From contig NW_020313285.1 of assembly GCF_003265705.1 (NCBI RefSeq), positions 16,084,302-16,148,301 of the forward strand: DNA of 64,000 bases. The letters are read 5' to 3'. A program made the position numbers and the translations under genes. The notes beneath the pieces are model-generated. The model was not told the DNA's origin. It did not search any database and saw only the letters and a list, made by a program, of their open reading frames with translations. The stretch is from Callorhinus ursinus. Lineage: Eukaryota; Chordata; Mammalia; Carnivora; Otariidae. Shown here one piece after another: positions 33,901 to 42,129 of the stretch. Each line of letters opens with the position of its first letter. Position 1 is the stretch's first letter.

Positions 33901-36128
33901 ACACAAATGGCCAACGAGGAAAAAAAGTGTAAACTTTACTAGCATTCAGAGAAATGCAATATCAAATAAATGCTACTTTTCATCTATCAAATATATGTAT
34001 TTTTTTCCTTTTTTTACATTTAAATTCAATTAGCCAACATATAGTACATCATTAGTTTCAGACGTAGTGTTCAATAAAATATATGTACTTTTTAAGTATC
34101 AGGTAAAATGGTGCCAAGTGGCCAACATGAATCAAACTTTAAACATGATCCAATCTCAATCCTCCAACCACAGGAAAATAGTTATATAAATTACAGTATA
34201 TTTATCTAAAGACAAAGCAGTATATTTATCTAAAGACAAAGCACTATTTAGACACTAAAAATCATATTTTTGAAGGCCATTTAATGTTAGAGGAATATAC
34301 AATAACAATTTCTAAATTGAAAAAAGGGCACAGAAAAAAAGGAATGTAAAGAAATACAAAAAATTTAGAAGAAACCTTTTAAACACTTTTTTTTTTTTGC
34401 ATAATCTGAAACATCCACAAGGAACACTTAACACTGTTAAAATCTGGGGTAAAGCATTTTTAAAAAATGCCTTTTGTTGAAACTGCCCTCCCCCAAAACA
34501 CATGTTTTAGAGAGATATGTAAGCAAAAGCTCTGGAACATGACTACTTAATGCTAATGGTAGATGAGTCACAAGCAATTTTTTAAAATCTGAGTTTCTCC
34601 AAATTACTATGTATCTTTAAAATATTGTACAGAATCCATATTAAATACAGTAGGTCAAGAAGTTATATAATATTCTAACGGTAATGAACACTGTTTCTAA
34701 TTAATGGAAATTCAAATGAGAATGAAAATGGCTTTAAAATGGTTTAAGTGCTACTAAACGTAAGGGAGTTACTAAGAAAAACTTAACAGATACCTGTTTC
34801 ATAGAAAATTAGTGAGTAACGGGCATTTCTCAAATTTTTGTCAACAGAAATTAAAAACAAACAAAAAATATGACTATGAATCCACCAGACTTGGAAATTC
34901 CAGACCCTGTCTAAAGAGAAAACACCCACGTTTACAAAAACGCTAGGAAGCTAATCCTGATTACACTTTAATCTGGAGGCGCATCAGTTACCATTGGTCT
35001 CTGCTTTAAGTATATCCAAGGTCCGTAAGAGAAATATACATACACTCAATGGAGCAATCTTCTCATCCGGAGGTTCTTCATTAGTGCTATTTTCTTGCAG
35101 GCTTTTCTGTCCTGTAACTCTTAACCGAGCGCTAACAAACAAACAACGCAATTAATTTGCATGGTCTGGATTTGGCTCTCCACATCTCCGTTCACAGTTC
35201 ACACTGTTCAGAATCTTAAAGGCTATTTGGGGACAGCATTGGGAAAAAGTAGACTCCAGTGCGTTAATTGTACCAATATTCGCTGGTGCTACGAATGCTT
35301 TCCTGAAGGTTTTATCTCACTTGCTTTTAGGTAAGTTGGCAAAACTGCTCTTTTAAAAAAAATTTTTTTTAAATAAATATTTCCAGGGGCACCTGGGTGG
35401 CTCAGTCATCTGAGCTCCCACTAAAGATTTCGGCTGAGGTCATGATCTCATGGGTCCTAGATCAAGCCCCTGGGGCTCCGCACTCCCCCAGAGAGTCAGC
35501 TTGGGAGTCTCTCTCCCTCTGTCTGCTCTCTCTCTCCCTCTCTCTCTCAAATAAATAAATAAATCTTTTAAAGAAATAAATAAATCTTTCTTAAGTCAAA
35601 TTTCTGGGTCTATGTCCCAACAGGAGCCAAATCGTAAATAGTATTACACTTATTTTCTTCCTTGACTCTTAGAAGGAGAGGCTATAGGCGGAAAAGGAGG
35701 ACTGAAGTTTTGAGGAGGCAGAAGGCATGGGCTTGGCCCTAGTGGCTTACGCACCTTGGTGGCCTAGAACCGCTAACTCCCTGCCCACTGCTCTCTGCTT
35801 TCTCTGAGATCTTCTGCAAACGGTGCGCTTTTCCTTTCAGGCCTAAGAGAGGACGGCATATTTCAGGGCAAAGCCCTGGAGGCCAGCTTGCTGCGCTCGG
35901 GTGTCCCTGGGCCCAGGCCTAGTCACCACCCTACCCCCCCGCCCTTCGCTCGCCCACCCTGGGCCTGCTCCACAGGCTTGCCAGTCCGGGCTTACAGTGC
36001 GCAGAGTGCCTTCTGCCTGGACCTGGGCGGGCCTCTGCCTTCGCGGTGGGGCCTAGGTCCGGCGTCGGGGTTAGGTTGAGCCTCTGGCCGGCCCGCTTCT
36101 TGCGGGTATAGACCCTTAGTGACCACAT
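10822..36128 (-). CDS. MEIKIN: MEIKIN, meiotic kinetochore factor: N-terminal and middle exons (3' end beyond the window)
   Basis: MEIKIN acts at meiosis I kinetochores, where it binds CENP-C and recruits PLK1 to promote mono-orientation and to protect centromeric cohesion. The first exon opens [20 protein letters not shown], which I recognise as the MEIKIN amino end, and the gene lies just 3' of ACSL6, as in the human order FNIP1-MEIKIN-ACSL6. Proposed exons are 35935-36128, 35044-35131, 33344-33404, 25243-25380, 19690-19809 and, tentatively, 10822-10861. Phases chain as 2, 0, 1, 1, 1 and then 2, with one continuous reading frame of about 213 codons. Human MEIKIN has about 373 residues, so more exons are expected outside the window or were missed. 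The protein evolves fast, so identity of the inner exons rests on position, strand, phase and splice sites rather than on remembered sequence. Confidence 0.8.
10862..12083. other. Unassigned sequence with old repeat remnants
   Basis: A stretch at about 11560-11790 looks like an old DNA-transposon remnant (MER type) but I cannot name the family. The remainder is AT rich with no supported gene. Confidence 0.35.
12102..12736 (+). mobile_element. 5'-truncated L1 with 18-bp target duplication
   Basis: It starts inside the ORF2 end (GATGAATGGATAAAGAAG) and ends in an A-rich tail. The duplication AAAGAGATAGGCTGCTTC lies at 12084-12101 and 12737-12754. The 3' UTR has two modules: one ends GAATCACAGATCTGTACCTC plus an A-rich run, and the second is the G-rich GGGGGGGAAATCGGAGGGGG type. 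Confidence 0.93.
12755..13480. other. Unassigned sequence with an old MER-like remnant
   Basis: The stretch at about 13080-13200 (TCCTGGCCAATAGATC, CTGATAAAAAGAGATG) resembles an old DNA-transposon family but is not named here. No gene is supported. Confidence 0.35.
13785..13910 (-). mobile_element. Old, degenerate CAN-SINE
   Basis: The plus strand ends GTTGAGCCAGCCAGGTGCCC and shows GAACTCACAACTCTGAGATC. The tail has decayed. A CTGTTTTTTG-like duplication flanks it. Confidence 0.75.
14079..14126. repeat. (TG)n microsatellite
   Basis: About 23 perfect TG units replace part of the CCATTG segment normally seen in the surrounding L1. A Cys-Val open frame across it is an artefact. Confidence 0.97.
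14304..14343 (-). mobile_element. Minimal L1 insertion of about 40 bp
   Basis: Forty bases consist of a T-rich tail and the last few bases of an L1 (TTTTTTATTGTTATATTAATC). They are flanked by the perfect 16-bp duplication ATCATATGGTATTTCT at 14288-14303 and 14344-14359. Confidence 0.88.
14471..14643 (+). mobile_element. CAN-SINE with 17-bp target duplication
   Basis: It begins GGGGTACCTGGGTGGCTCAG. The duplication AAAAATTTTGTATTTAA flanks it at 14454-14470 and 14644-14660. Confidence 0.95.
15040..15240 (-). mobile_element. CAN-SINE inserted in an L1
   Basis: It runs from TTTTTTTTAAGATTTTATTT to CGACTGAGCCACCCAGGTGC and CCC. The target duplication AAGATTTCAT lies at 15030-15039 and 15241-15250. 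Confidence 0.95.
17435..17742. repeat. (TTTC)n/(TTCC)n microsatellite with an assembly gap
   Basis: About 300 bases of TTTC, TTCC and TC units interrupt L1 ORF2 sequence. Ten Ns at 17517-17526 mark an unresolved length. Long Lys/Glu- or Phe/Ser-rich frames across it are artefacts. Confidence 0.97.
18683..19535 (+). mobile_element. Probable old L1 3' UTR (L1ME-like)
   Basis: Segments such as CAACTGATCAGTAATCTTCA, AAACTGTTATAGACTATAG, TGAATAAAGTCTGTAG and CAAGTCTAAAATTAGTTCAAA follow the order of an old L1 3' UTR as I recall it. The family assignment is tentative. Confidence 0.5.
19690..19809 (-). CDS. MEIKIN: MEIKIN exon 5 (proposed)
   Basis: This 120-nt exon, phase 1 in and out, reads [20 protein letters not shown] and then [20 protein letters not shown]. 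The acceptor CTCCTGCTGTTTTAG and the donor TTTTAG|GTGAGT are both near the consensus. It is the only non-repeat coding-like segment between the L1 blocks at 14.7-18.7 and 21.0-23.9 kb. Confidence 0.72.
19810..21000. other. Unassigned AT-rich sequence
   Basis: A palindromic AT-rich patch at about 20097-20175 (TATAATATTGTATA repeated with both polarities) stands out. The rest, 20200-20980, may be decayed LINE but I cannot support a family. No gene is seen. Confidence 0.4.
21527..21735 (-). mobile_element. CAN-SINE with a (GA)n tract
   Basis: It runs from TTTATTTGAGAGAGAGAG to CTGTGCCACTCAGGTGCCCC. A GTATCTTCT repeat on both sides may be the target duplication. Confidence 0.9.
21872..22069 (-). 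mobile_element. CAN-SINE
   Basis: It runs from TTTTTAAAGATTTTATTTAT to CTGAGCCACCGCCACCCAGA. A CGCCAC insertion interrupts the normally invariant GCCACCCAGG box. Confidence 0.9.
22400..22925 (-). mobile_element. L1 3' end fragment interrupted by a CAN-SINE
   Basis: The plus strand reads TTAATCCCTACCACCTATTT and TGGTAACCAGCAATTTGTTC. After the SINE it resumes with TTAAATTCCACATACAAGTG and TTATGGCTGAATAATACTCC. Confidence 0.85.
22555..22739 (+). mobile_element. CAN-SINE inserted in an L1
   Basis: It begins GGGGCACCTGGATGGCTCAG. The target duplication AAGAGTTTGTTTC flanks it (about 22541-22553 and 22740-22752). Confidence 0.94.
23926..25242. other. Unassigned sequence with an old interspersed repeat
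   Basis: The stretch at about 24380-24830 (ACATTTATTTCTTATTCCTG, CTATTGCCCAAAGCAAGTCACA, GGGTGTGGATATATAATATT) is typical of an ancient mammalian repeat, possibly an LTR or MER element, which I cannot name. The plus-strand frame across it is not a gene. Confidence 0.4.
25243..25380 (-). CDS. MEIKIN: MEIKIN exon 4 (proposed)
   Basis: This 138-nt exon, phase 1 in and phase 1 out, reads [20 protein letters not shown] and then [20 protein letters not shown] and RGSDYL. The acceptor is TTTGTTTATTTTATAG and the donor TTTAG|GTGAGA is strong. It lies in otherwise unique sequence between two repeat blocks. Confidence 0.72.
26142..26491 (+). mobile_element. CAN-SINE with a second CAN-SINE inside its tail
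   Basis: The outer element begins GGGGCACCTGGGTGACTCAG at 26142 and its AATAAATAAAATCTTAAAAA tail resumes at 26465. The duplication AAACTTCATCAAATTT lies at 26126-26141 and 26492-26507. Confidence 0.92.
26285..26464 (-). mobile_element. Inner, opposite CAN-SINE
   Basis: It runs from TTTATTTGACAGAGAGAGAC to CTGAGCCACCCAGGCACCCC in reverse orientation within the CT-rich tail of the outer element. Confidence 0.9.
26821..27500. other. Unassigned pyrimidine-rich sequence
   Basis: No gene and no named repeat were seen. A strong minus-strand donor (GTAAGT) near 26919 has no in-frame partner. Confidence 0.4.
27519..27693 (+). mobile_element. CAN-SINE, first of a tandem pair
   Basis: It begins GGGGCACCTGGGTGGCTCAG. 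Its duplication AAAGTCATATTTATATCA lies at 27501-27518 and at 27911-27928, beyond the second element. Confidence 0.95.
27707..27905 (+). mobile_element. CAN-SINE, second (younger) of a tandem pair
   Basis: It begins GGGGCGCCTGGGTGGCTCAG and has its own duplication CTTTAAAAGTCAT at 27694-27706 and 27906-27918, lying inside the first element's 3' duplication. Confidence 0.95.
27951..27980. repeat. (AC)n microsatellite
   Basis: About 14 AC units follow a short TATATATGT stretch. Confidence 0.95.
28180..28305 (+). repeat. 126-bp direct repeat, copy 1
   Basis: It matches 28840-28965 base for base except at two positions (28200 A/G and 28271 T/G). It runs from AATGTTTTATTTCTGACTTC to ATCTTCAGGATTATTAT. 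Confidence 0.95.
28306..28839. other. Sequence between the 126-bp repeats
   Basis: It includes an L1 3' fragment in reverse at about 28655-28775 (TAGCTTTATTGCAATACAAC, AAAGTATACAATTTAGTGAT). The rest is unassigned. Confidence 0.5.
28840..28965 (+). repeat. 126-bp direct repeat, copy 2
   Basis: This is the partner of 28180-28305, offset by exactly 660 bases. Confidence 0.95.
28966..30570. other. Unassigned sequence (MEIKIN intron)
   Basis: Old-looking repeat remnants only. A minus-strand open frame at 30091-30459 lacks splice sites and runs through an A tract. Confidence 0.4.
30575..30755 (-). mobile_element. CAN-SINE, first of a tandem minus pair
   Basis: It runs from TTTTTAATATTTTATTTATT to CTGAGCCACCCAGACGCGCC. 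Confidence 0.93.
30761..30978 (-). mobile_element. CAN-SINE, second of a tandem minus pair
   Basis: It has a T18 tail and GA-rich tract, then CTGAGCCACCCAGGCACCCC. The duplication CTCTTGTCTTT lies outside the pair (about 30565 and 30981). Confidence 0.93.
31081..31347 (-). mobile_element. 5'-truncated L1 3' UTR with target duplication
   Basis: The plus strand reads TTTTTTATTGTTATGTTAAT, then TAATACCCATCACCAGGCTAA and the CTCCCCCTCCGACTT region. The duplication CATGCCACTGGTTTT lies at 31066-31080 and 31348-31362. Confidence 0.95.
31622..31835 (+). mobile_element. CAN-SINE with 15-bp target duplication
   Basis: It begins GGGGCGCCTGGGTGGCTCAG. The duplication AGAAATCCCACTTCA lies at 31607-31621 and 31836-31850. 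Confidence 0.96.
31851..32520. other. Unassigned sequence
   Basis: No gene or repeat I can name. Confidence 0.35.
32521..33210 (+). mobile_element. L2 (LINE2) 3' portion
   Basis: Landmarks are TAATAACCTCCCACCTGGTC, CTACAGCCACACTGGCTTTC, GGGTCTTTGCACATGCTGTT and CTCTGCCTGGATGGCTCTTA. It is degenerate and lies in the intron below MEIKIN exon 3, on the opposite strand to the gene. Confidence 0.85.
33344..33404 (-). CDS. MEIKIN: MEIKIN exon 3 (proposed)
   Basis: This 61-nt exon encodes [20 protein letters not shown] and ends in phase 1. The acceptor is TTATTTCCCTTAG and the donor CAG|GTAAGA is near the consensus. It is acidic and serine rich. Entry phase 0 matches exit phase 0 of exon 2. Confidence 0.72.
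34000..34076 (-). mobile_element. Tiny 5'-truncated L1 insertion (77 bp)
   Basis: A T-rich tail is followed by AATTCAATTAGCCAACATAT and AGTACATCATTAGTTTCAGA. The duplication AAATATATGTA lies at 33989-33999 and 34077-34087. Confidence 0.9.
34193..34242 (+). repeat. 24-bp tandem duplication
   Basis: CAGTATATTTATCTAAAGAC plus AAAG occurs twice in immediate succession. Confidence 0.9.
35044..35131 (-). CDS. MEIKIN: MEIKIN exon 2 (proposed)
   Basis: This 88-nt exon, read in phase 2, gives [19 protein letters not shown] and then [10 protein letters not shown], ending in phase 0. The acceptor is GTTTGTTTGTTAG and the donor is GTATGT. The other two frames contain stops. Confidence 0.68.
35386..35590 (+). 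mobile_element. CAN-SINE in MEIKIN intron 1
   Basis: It begins GGGGCACCTGGGTGGCTCAG and ends in an AAATAAATAAATC-rich tail. The target duplication is unclear because the flank is also AT rich. Confidence 0.9.
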
Positions 36129-36530
36129 TGCCACCCCACCCCCACGGCCTCGGGGACCTCTTGGGCCTCCACAGCCTGTCTCTTCGCCTTCCTGAGGAAA
36201 CAAACTACAGTCTGAGTGCGCCCGCGTCCCGGCAACGAAGCTGCCTGCAGAGCAGTACGTCAGGAGGCGGGCGAGAAAAAGATAAAAGCCCACAGCCCCA
36301 ACGCCTGACTGACTGGAGCCTCCCGGTGCGCTCCCGCCCTTTTTTTTTTTTTTTTTTTTTTAATCTCCTCCAAGCTGCGCGATGGCTTCTGGGAAGCGGA
36401 GTAACGAGGAAGATGCTCCGCCCCCTTGAAGAAGGCTCCGCCTTCCTGGAGGTGTGGCGTCCGGGTATTTGGCAGTGGGCCCGCGTGGTTGCCTGACCCG
36501 TGGCGCAGACTCACCTGTTTCTCACCTGAA
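35870..36530 (-). promoter_or_regulatory. CpG-rich MEIKIN promoter and 5' UTR region
   Basis: This is the densest CpG and GC-rich stretch of the window and it spans the MEIKIN start codon. Motif matches include a CRE-like TACGTCA at 36256-36262 next to a GC box (GGAGGCGGG), and on the far side CACGTG at 36614-36619 and TGACTCA at 36750-36756. A 20-odd T run lies at 36340-36361. The transcription start is not fixed by sequence. Whether it also fires in the plus direction is unknown. Confidence 0.7.
35935..36128 (-). CDS. MEIKIN: MEIKIN exon 1 (start codon; donor uncertain)
   Basis: ATG lies at 36128-36126 with a G at -3, and the exon opens [20 protein letters not shown] followed by PTPDLG. 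It is basic at its start and lies in a CpG-rich promoter region. The donor chosen, GTAGGG at 35934, is the one I found that gives the phase 2 needed by the next exon. Other GT sites at 35995 (GTAAGC) and about 36011 have phase 1 and would create a stop in exon 2. The start is firm and the end is inferred. Confidence 0.8.
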
Positions 36531-38782
36531 GGGAAGCTAATGGGGAAGAGCCTTTTCGTTAACCAGGAGGTTGCTCCTTTGCTTTCATTTTTTCTTTAGT
36601 GTGATGGGCCCGCCACGTGCATGCTACTGATGGCTCAGCCCCTCTCCTTATAACATTGCATTTAAGCCTTGGTAATGGAGTTTTGGGGTCCGAACATAGG
36701 GAATCTAGCAGGGGAGGCGAAAGGGGGACGGTGGCGGCGGGGCGTCACCTGACTCAGTGCGGGAAGATGAGACAGGTACGAAAGTACATTAAACCAGGAG
36801 AGAATATCCTCCTGAGCAATGAGCTTTAGTTCCGGGGCCGTGGTATTTGAGAGTCTGAGCATTCGAAGATCTTGGTTTCAGGATATTTCTTCTTAAGGAT
36901 AGTGGAATCCCTTAGCCCCTGCCCAGGAGCTATCTCGTGGACATCTGGGCAGCCTTATGGTCAAGGTAGACAATTTCTTACCTCCTACCGTCTTGGGGCT
37001 CAGTTCGCTTGCTCTGCATCAGTGCAGGAACGTAGGAATGACCTCCCTCTCTCCATACACTGGTTGAACCATCTGGCTGCATCTGATAAACATACTGTGC
37101 ACATAATAACCATCTTCCTATTTAAAAAAAAAAAAATTTCACAACATTAAAAAATGCATCTGTAGAGATAAAATTACAAAAACTCAAAAGGCTTTTTTTG
37201 TGATGCTCCAATATTGTATGTGTGACTATAGCACACATACAGCCACAATATTTTCACAATGAAATCACTCTAAATTTTTTAAAATTTAGAATAGCCTCAT
37301 AGAAAGTCACGACAGTTGATTCAATGTATAAGTAATCATTAAAACTTATCTTTGTAAAGAACAGAAGGAGGGTATTCTTACCTAATTAGACACAGTGCTT
37401 TGAGTACCTGAATCAATACTTACTCAGCACCTTAGTCTGTGTTAGACATTGTGGTAGGTTCCGGGGATACAGAGGTGTGTTAGAAATGGTCCTTCAGTCT
37501 GGGATCTCATTGTGTTGTTGCAATACAAAGCAATGATCCTATTTCAACCTCCTTTCTTTAGGTATATCCATAATATGCTGACAGGCAGTCTCTAGTATAC
37601 AAGTCAGGTCTGCAGGCTCTCCTCTCTCCCTTTGGGGGCTGTTGTGAAAAAACTTGGGAGTTCGTAAATGACCTGTAGGAGGTCTGGGTCCTTCCATGCC
37701 CTACACCTAGAAATGGAAGAAACAATGAAAAAGGAAAGCAGCTTAAAGCAAAAGCTGATCTCTACTTTGGTGGCCCTATAGAGGTCTGTCTCCTCTACTG
37801 CTCTGCCAGTAGAAATGCCATCAAGTAAAGATTTATGGGAGTTACTACATAGGGTTTCAAAACTGGAAAAACTTTGGAATGATTTCTTGAGCCAAAAGAG
37901 GTCCTTGGAGATAGTCTAGTTGCCTCCTCATTTTGCAGCTGAGGAAACTGCAGCCTAGTGAGGTTCATTATGACAGGTGATAGGCATAGGTGGCACGAGT
38001 CTGCTGGCATTTGGCTAGTGTGTTTGTCGTGACCCCGTTCCTCCTAACACATGGTTGGGCAGGGGGTAGGGGGAGCAAGGAAAGGAGTTCAAAGCCCTTG
38101 GTAGCAAGGGGATGAAAGAGACTACAAACAGACTTGGTCTGTTTAAAGCTTCACCCAGAACCAGGCTATAAAAGGGAAGGAGATGTGAACCATACAAAAG
38201 GATGAGGTGGGGTGGACACATCTCAATTCAATTATCTCTCTGTCTCCCCCCATTCTGTCCCCAAATACACAAATGCCAGTGCAAGCATTCATCCATGAGT
38301 ATTAAACTGAACTTCTCCCATCTCCCTTTGCACTCCTTCCATATCTAGACTCAGAATTCTGTTATCACTGCTTCAGTTCAGCCATGTGATGGGTTTGACT
38401 AGGTTTGGAGCAGTTATGGAGTTGCGAACTTCCATGGGAAAACAAATTCCAAATTTTGAAGAGATTTCAGAAGAAATTTTTTTTTAATATTTTCAAAGCC
38501 TGTTTGTGGCTTTAGGATTCCCCAGAGCCCAGAGGAAATCTTTCTGTATGCCTTTTTATGGAGTGACTGACCCACTGAGCAGTTTTGTTTGTGGTTCTAT
38601 CCATAGGTTCCGAGGTGCAACTGAAAACCAGTTTGTTTTTATTTTTCCTTACTTGACAAGAAGGAAAAAAACCCCAGTGATAGATGAAACGTATCTGCAG
38701 GTATTGCAATCTTAATGCATATGAACATTATGCATGAATGCATAAAAAAGAACCAAGGGGATTTTTCATTAAATGGATATTT
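36531..38782. other. Intergenic sequence upstream of MEIKIN
   Basis: This is mostly unique sequence between the two genes. Old repeat traces lie at about 37430-37520 and a MIR-like patch (GCAGCTGAGGAAACTGCAGC) at about 37890-37990. No splice-bounded coding exon was seen on either strand. Confidence 0.45.
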
Positions 38783-38994
38783 ATTTTTTATTTTTTTATA
38801 TTTTTAAAAAGATTTTATTTATTTCAGACAGAGAGAGAGACAGAGAGCGCGAGAGAGAGCACAAGCAGGGAAGAGAGGGAGAAGCTGACTCCCAGCTGAG
38901 TATGGAGCTCGATGTGGGGCTCCATCCCAGGACCCTGGGATCATGACCTGAGCCGAAGGCAGACGCTTAGCCAACTGAGCCACCCACGTGCCCC
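38783..38994 (-). mobile_element. CAN-SINE with 13-bp target duplication
   Basis: It runs from a T-rich tail to CTGAGCCACCCACGTGCCCC. The duplication TAAATGGATATTT lies at 38770-38782 and 38995-39007. Confidence 0.95.
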
Positions 38995-39169
38995 TAAATG
39001 GATATTTCTCGAGCATCCGCTATGGACCAGACCTTCCGCACTGGGGCTACAACCTCAAGCAACTCATGTGTGAGTGGGAGTGGGGCAGAGGGAATCTTCT
39101 AAGATAAAAGGATAGTTGAGCTGTTTTAAGAGCTGCACAGTGGAAGTTAGCAGGGGGATTAAAGGTTAT

Positions 39170-39670
39170 GGCATTCTGTGAAAAGGGGACTATATGTGCC
39201 ACGTGGAGGCGCAGAAAAGCATGATGCTTTTAGGACACTGCATAAAGTGGTTGGTATGATTGGAATGACCGGAGCCAAGTCTCCAAGGGGGAGGGACAAG
39301 AGAAGAGATGCTAGGCCTTGTGTGCTGAACCAGGGAGTCAGAACTTCATCCTGGAAACTGTGGGAAGTCTTCGAAGGAATGTTAATCAGGAGAGTGGCAT
39401 GACCAGATTTTCAATTTAGAAAGACCACACTGACTGAAAGGTGGATGGTGAAATTTAAAGAAGCTGGGGTGGAAACAGGAAGACTAATTAAGAAAGAACG
39501 GTAATATTCCAGACAAGAGATGAGAATGGCCCCAACTCTACTAACAGCTGTGAGAACAGAGGGGCGGACAATAGCAAATCTATAGAGAAGGCTGTCTGCA
39601 TAACTGAGCCATGGCAGAATATACCATTTTAAGAAAGTGTAACCATTAGCTTGTATGTGGGTAAAAGACA
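39170..39670 (+). repeat. Ancient interspersed repeat, family unassigned (copy 1 of 3)
   Basis: The stretch TAGGCCTTGTGTGCTGAACC, AGGAGAGTGGCATGACCAGA and TTTAGAAAGACCACACTGAC follows the same order of landmarks as 43880-44400 and 46600-46990. It is a widespread old mammalian repeat that I cannot name securely. Confidence 0.55.
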
Positions 39671-42129
39671 TTATAGAAATACTGTTTAAGGGGCATCACA
39701 ATGGAAAATTTGAATACAGTTATTTGTTCTTTCAAAAGTATAAAAATGACTTAAATTCAGGACACATTTGGTAAAAGGAAATGTGCAGAGCAAAGGAGAG
39801 TCTCTGGGTGGGGACTGTAAATCTCTGGAGTTTGAGGATCCTTAAAGAGAATGCAGAGTATGCTGACTAGTGTGACAAAGCTTGATATAATGTTTATGAT
39901 TATCAATGACTATTAATATGCTAACATCAGGGGGATTATGCTATATAAATATATAAAATAGTAATTATAAGCAACTTTGAGAAATGAAAAATCTTTATTT
40001 TTTTACAAAAGTTTTCATAAATGCATTTTATATTTCATAGGCATGCTATTATAACAAAGCAACTAAAAATATAATTACAGTTAAGATACTTTTATGCATA
40101 TTTAAAAGGTAATTTTTAATCTCCTCAATTTTTAAAAATTGAAAGGAGAATAAGCAATTCTTCAAAAAATATCCATTTCCCCGTGCCCCATGCAATTGTT
40201 GCAATGACTTAACAAGAAAAATTAATCAATCAAATGAATGTCTAAAAGCCACTGTCACCTCAATAAAACCTTTTCAGTTTGGGACAAGGTTTAGAAATGC
40301 TTGTATTCCAGGTATTTATCTATTGCCTCTGGGTTAGGACCATTCATTGTTCTAAGTCAAGAGTTCCTCCTTTAGGGCTTTGTCCTCGCTTAAATGCTAA
40401 TCCCATTCTTACTGCAGTTAATTGTAGAATCATAGAAAGGACTGTTTGCATACTTGAGAAAAAATTCAGACTATCAGGATTGTTTTCCTTTTCATGTTTA
40501 TGCTTCCTTAAAATAAAAACAGGCAAGAAAATATAGCAACTTAATTCAACATATGTTATCAATTTTATATATGATTATTCATTCTGTTTTTCCTGAGATA
40601 TGAAGCAAGTTCGTAAGTAGTCTGTTTTCATGCAAAAAATACATTTTTCCATTGTTTACATTCATTTCATAGTATTTTGTATTCGAAATAACTATATCAC
40701 CTTTGTGCTTTATGCATTTGGAAAATAAAGAATAATTCATTTTCTTTACTGCAGAAAAAATAAAAGATGACCAGTTCATTGATGGGTAATGCAACCAAAT
40801 TAAGTGCTGCTTTCAAGTTGCTGAAACATTACCTGACTATAAAAATTGCAATGGAAAGTCCTATTTTTTCTCATGCTAGCAGTTTTACTTAGAATGAAAG
40901 TTTGACTTGCACATATGAGGGAAACATGTATGTTTATTTCCTAGACTTGTGAGTTTGTGAGTTCCTAAATGTGGAACCAGGCCTCCACGCCACACCTCAG
41001 TTTCTCTCTCGCCTGGAGGGGAATTACAATACAATATAAAGATATCTTTCGTGGCAAAAGGAAAAAAAATTGGTGTGTATCTTATTTTAAAATATACACA
41101 GGATTAGTTTGCAAAATGTGAAAATTACTAATTTATATTACTAATTACATTACTAATTTACATTTGAATGAAAAACAGATAAAAGTCCAAACATTTAGGA
41201 ACATGTTTTCTGTAACTGATCTCTGTTATACCTCTAGATTTATATCAGATCTGATGTCCACTATAAATGTGAACGCCCTAAGTACATAGCCTTTTTCCAT
41301 ATTCGTTAGAGAAATACAAAATTTTTCCCCCAAAATGAAGTTGGGAAATCTGAAGCAAGAGAGAGATTTTTTCTATTAACACATATTGTTTTATTTCTCC
41401 TTTATTAAGAAATTCAGCAGACTTAAACAGAGGAATAGATAAATGTACCTACAGTATATTTAGCGCCAACTGTTTACTTTTCTCAGCACATCTGCTGTAA
41501 CCTATTTATTGGCCCAAGTGTGATACTTTTCACACAGATCAGGAAGGCCAGAAGACACATGAAGATCTTTAAAGTGAGAAAAAGAAGAAATGTTTAAGCT
41601 GTCCATAATCAATCATATCTAACTATAGTGAGGTATAAATAGAATCAATATAAGTTTTAAATTATTTGCTTATGTTACATTTGTCCAAAATCCTTTTGGA
41701 AACAAAAGACAACTATGAAATTTTGGTTGAGTGGAAAGACAACGGGAAGCGGCTTCATTTTCTTCGGATGTGAAGCGACTACTCGCCTTATTTAAAATAG
41801 TATGAATATCTAATTCAGGTAATGATTTTCTCTTTTAATTAGTCACACACATTAAATATAAAAAATTAATGCTATATAGATGTGGCCTTGGACATTTTTA
41901 GAATTTGTTTTTTCAGAACTGCCTTTAAAAGTTAATATGCATTGAACTAGCATATATGCTAAAAGTCAGATTTATAAGTAGAGGGTCTGCAGAAAGAATA
42001 TACCAAAAGAATATGTAAAAATTGGATAAATGCATCAAATGAAGGTGTGATCCACTTTTGCCAAGACTGAAATATAAGTGTATAATCACTGATGCACATT
42101 CATCCAGTAGGCCTGTGTGATAATGCATT
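39671..42129. other. AT-rich intergenic sequence downstream of ACSL6
   Basis: No gene was recognised and the open frames here are short and without splice context. Confidence 0.45.

Larger units (their letters stand above)
33405..35043. other. MEIKIN intron 2, AT rich
   Basis: It contains the small L1 insertion at 34000-34076 and a 24-bp tandem repeat at 34193-34242. No other feature was recognised. Confidence 0.5.

Noticed and set aside
35931..36293. Upstream extension of the MEIKIN frame from an ATG at 36293
   Set aside because: The added residues look like translated GC-rich 5' UTR, and the recognised protein start is the later ATG at 36128.
36119..36496. 125-codon plus-strand open frame opposite MEIKIN exon 1
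   Set aside because: It is GC-rich antisense sequence crossing a poly-T run, with no recognised domain.
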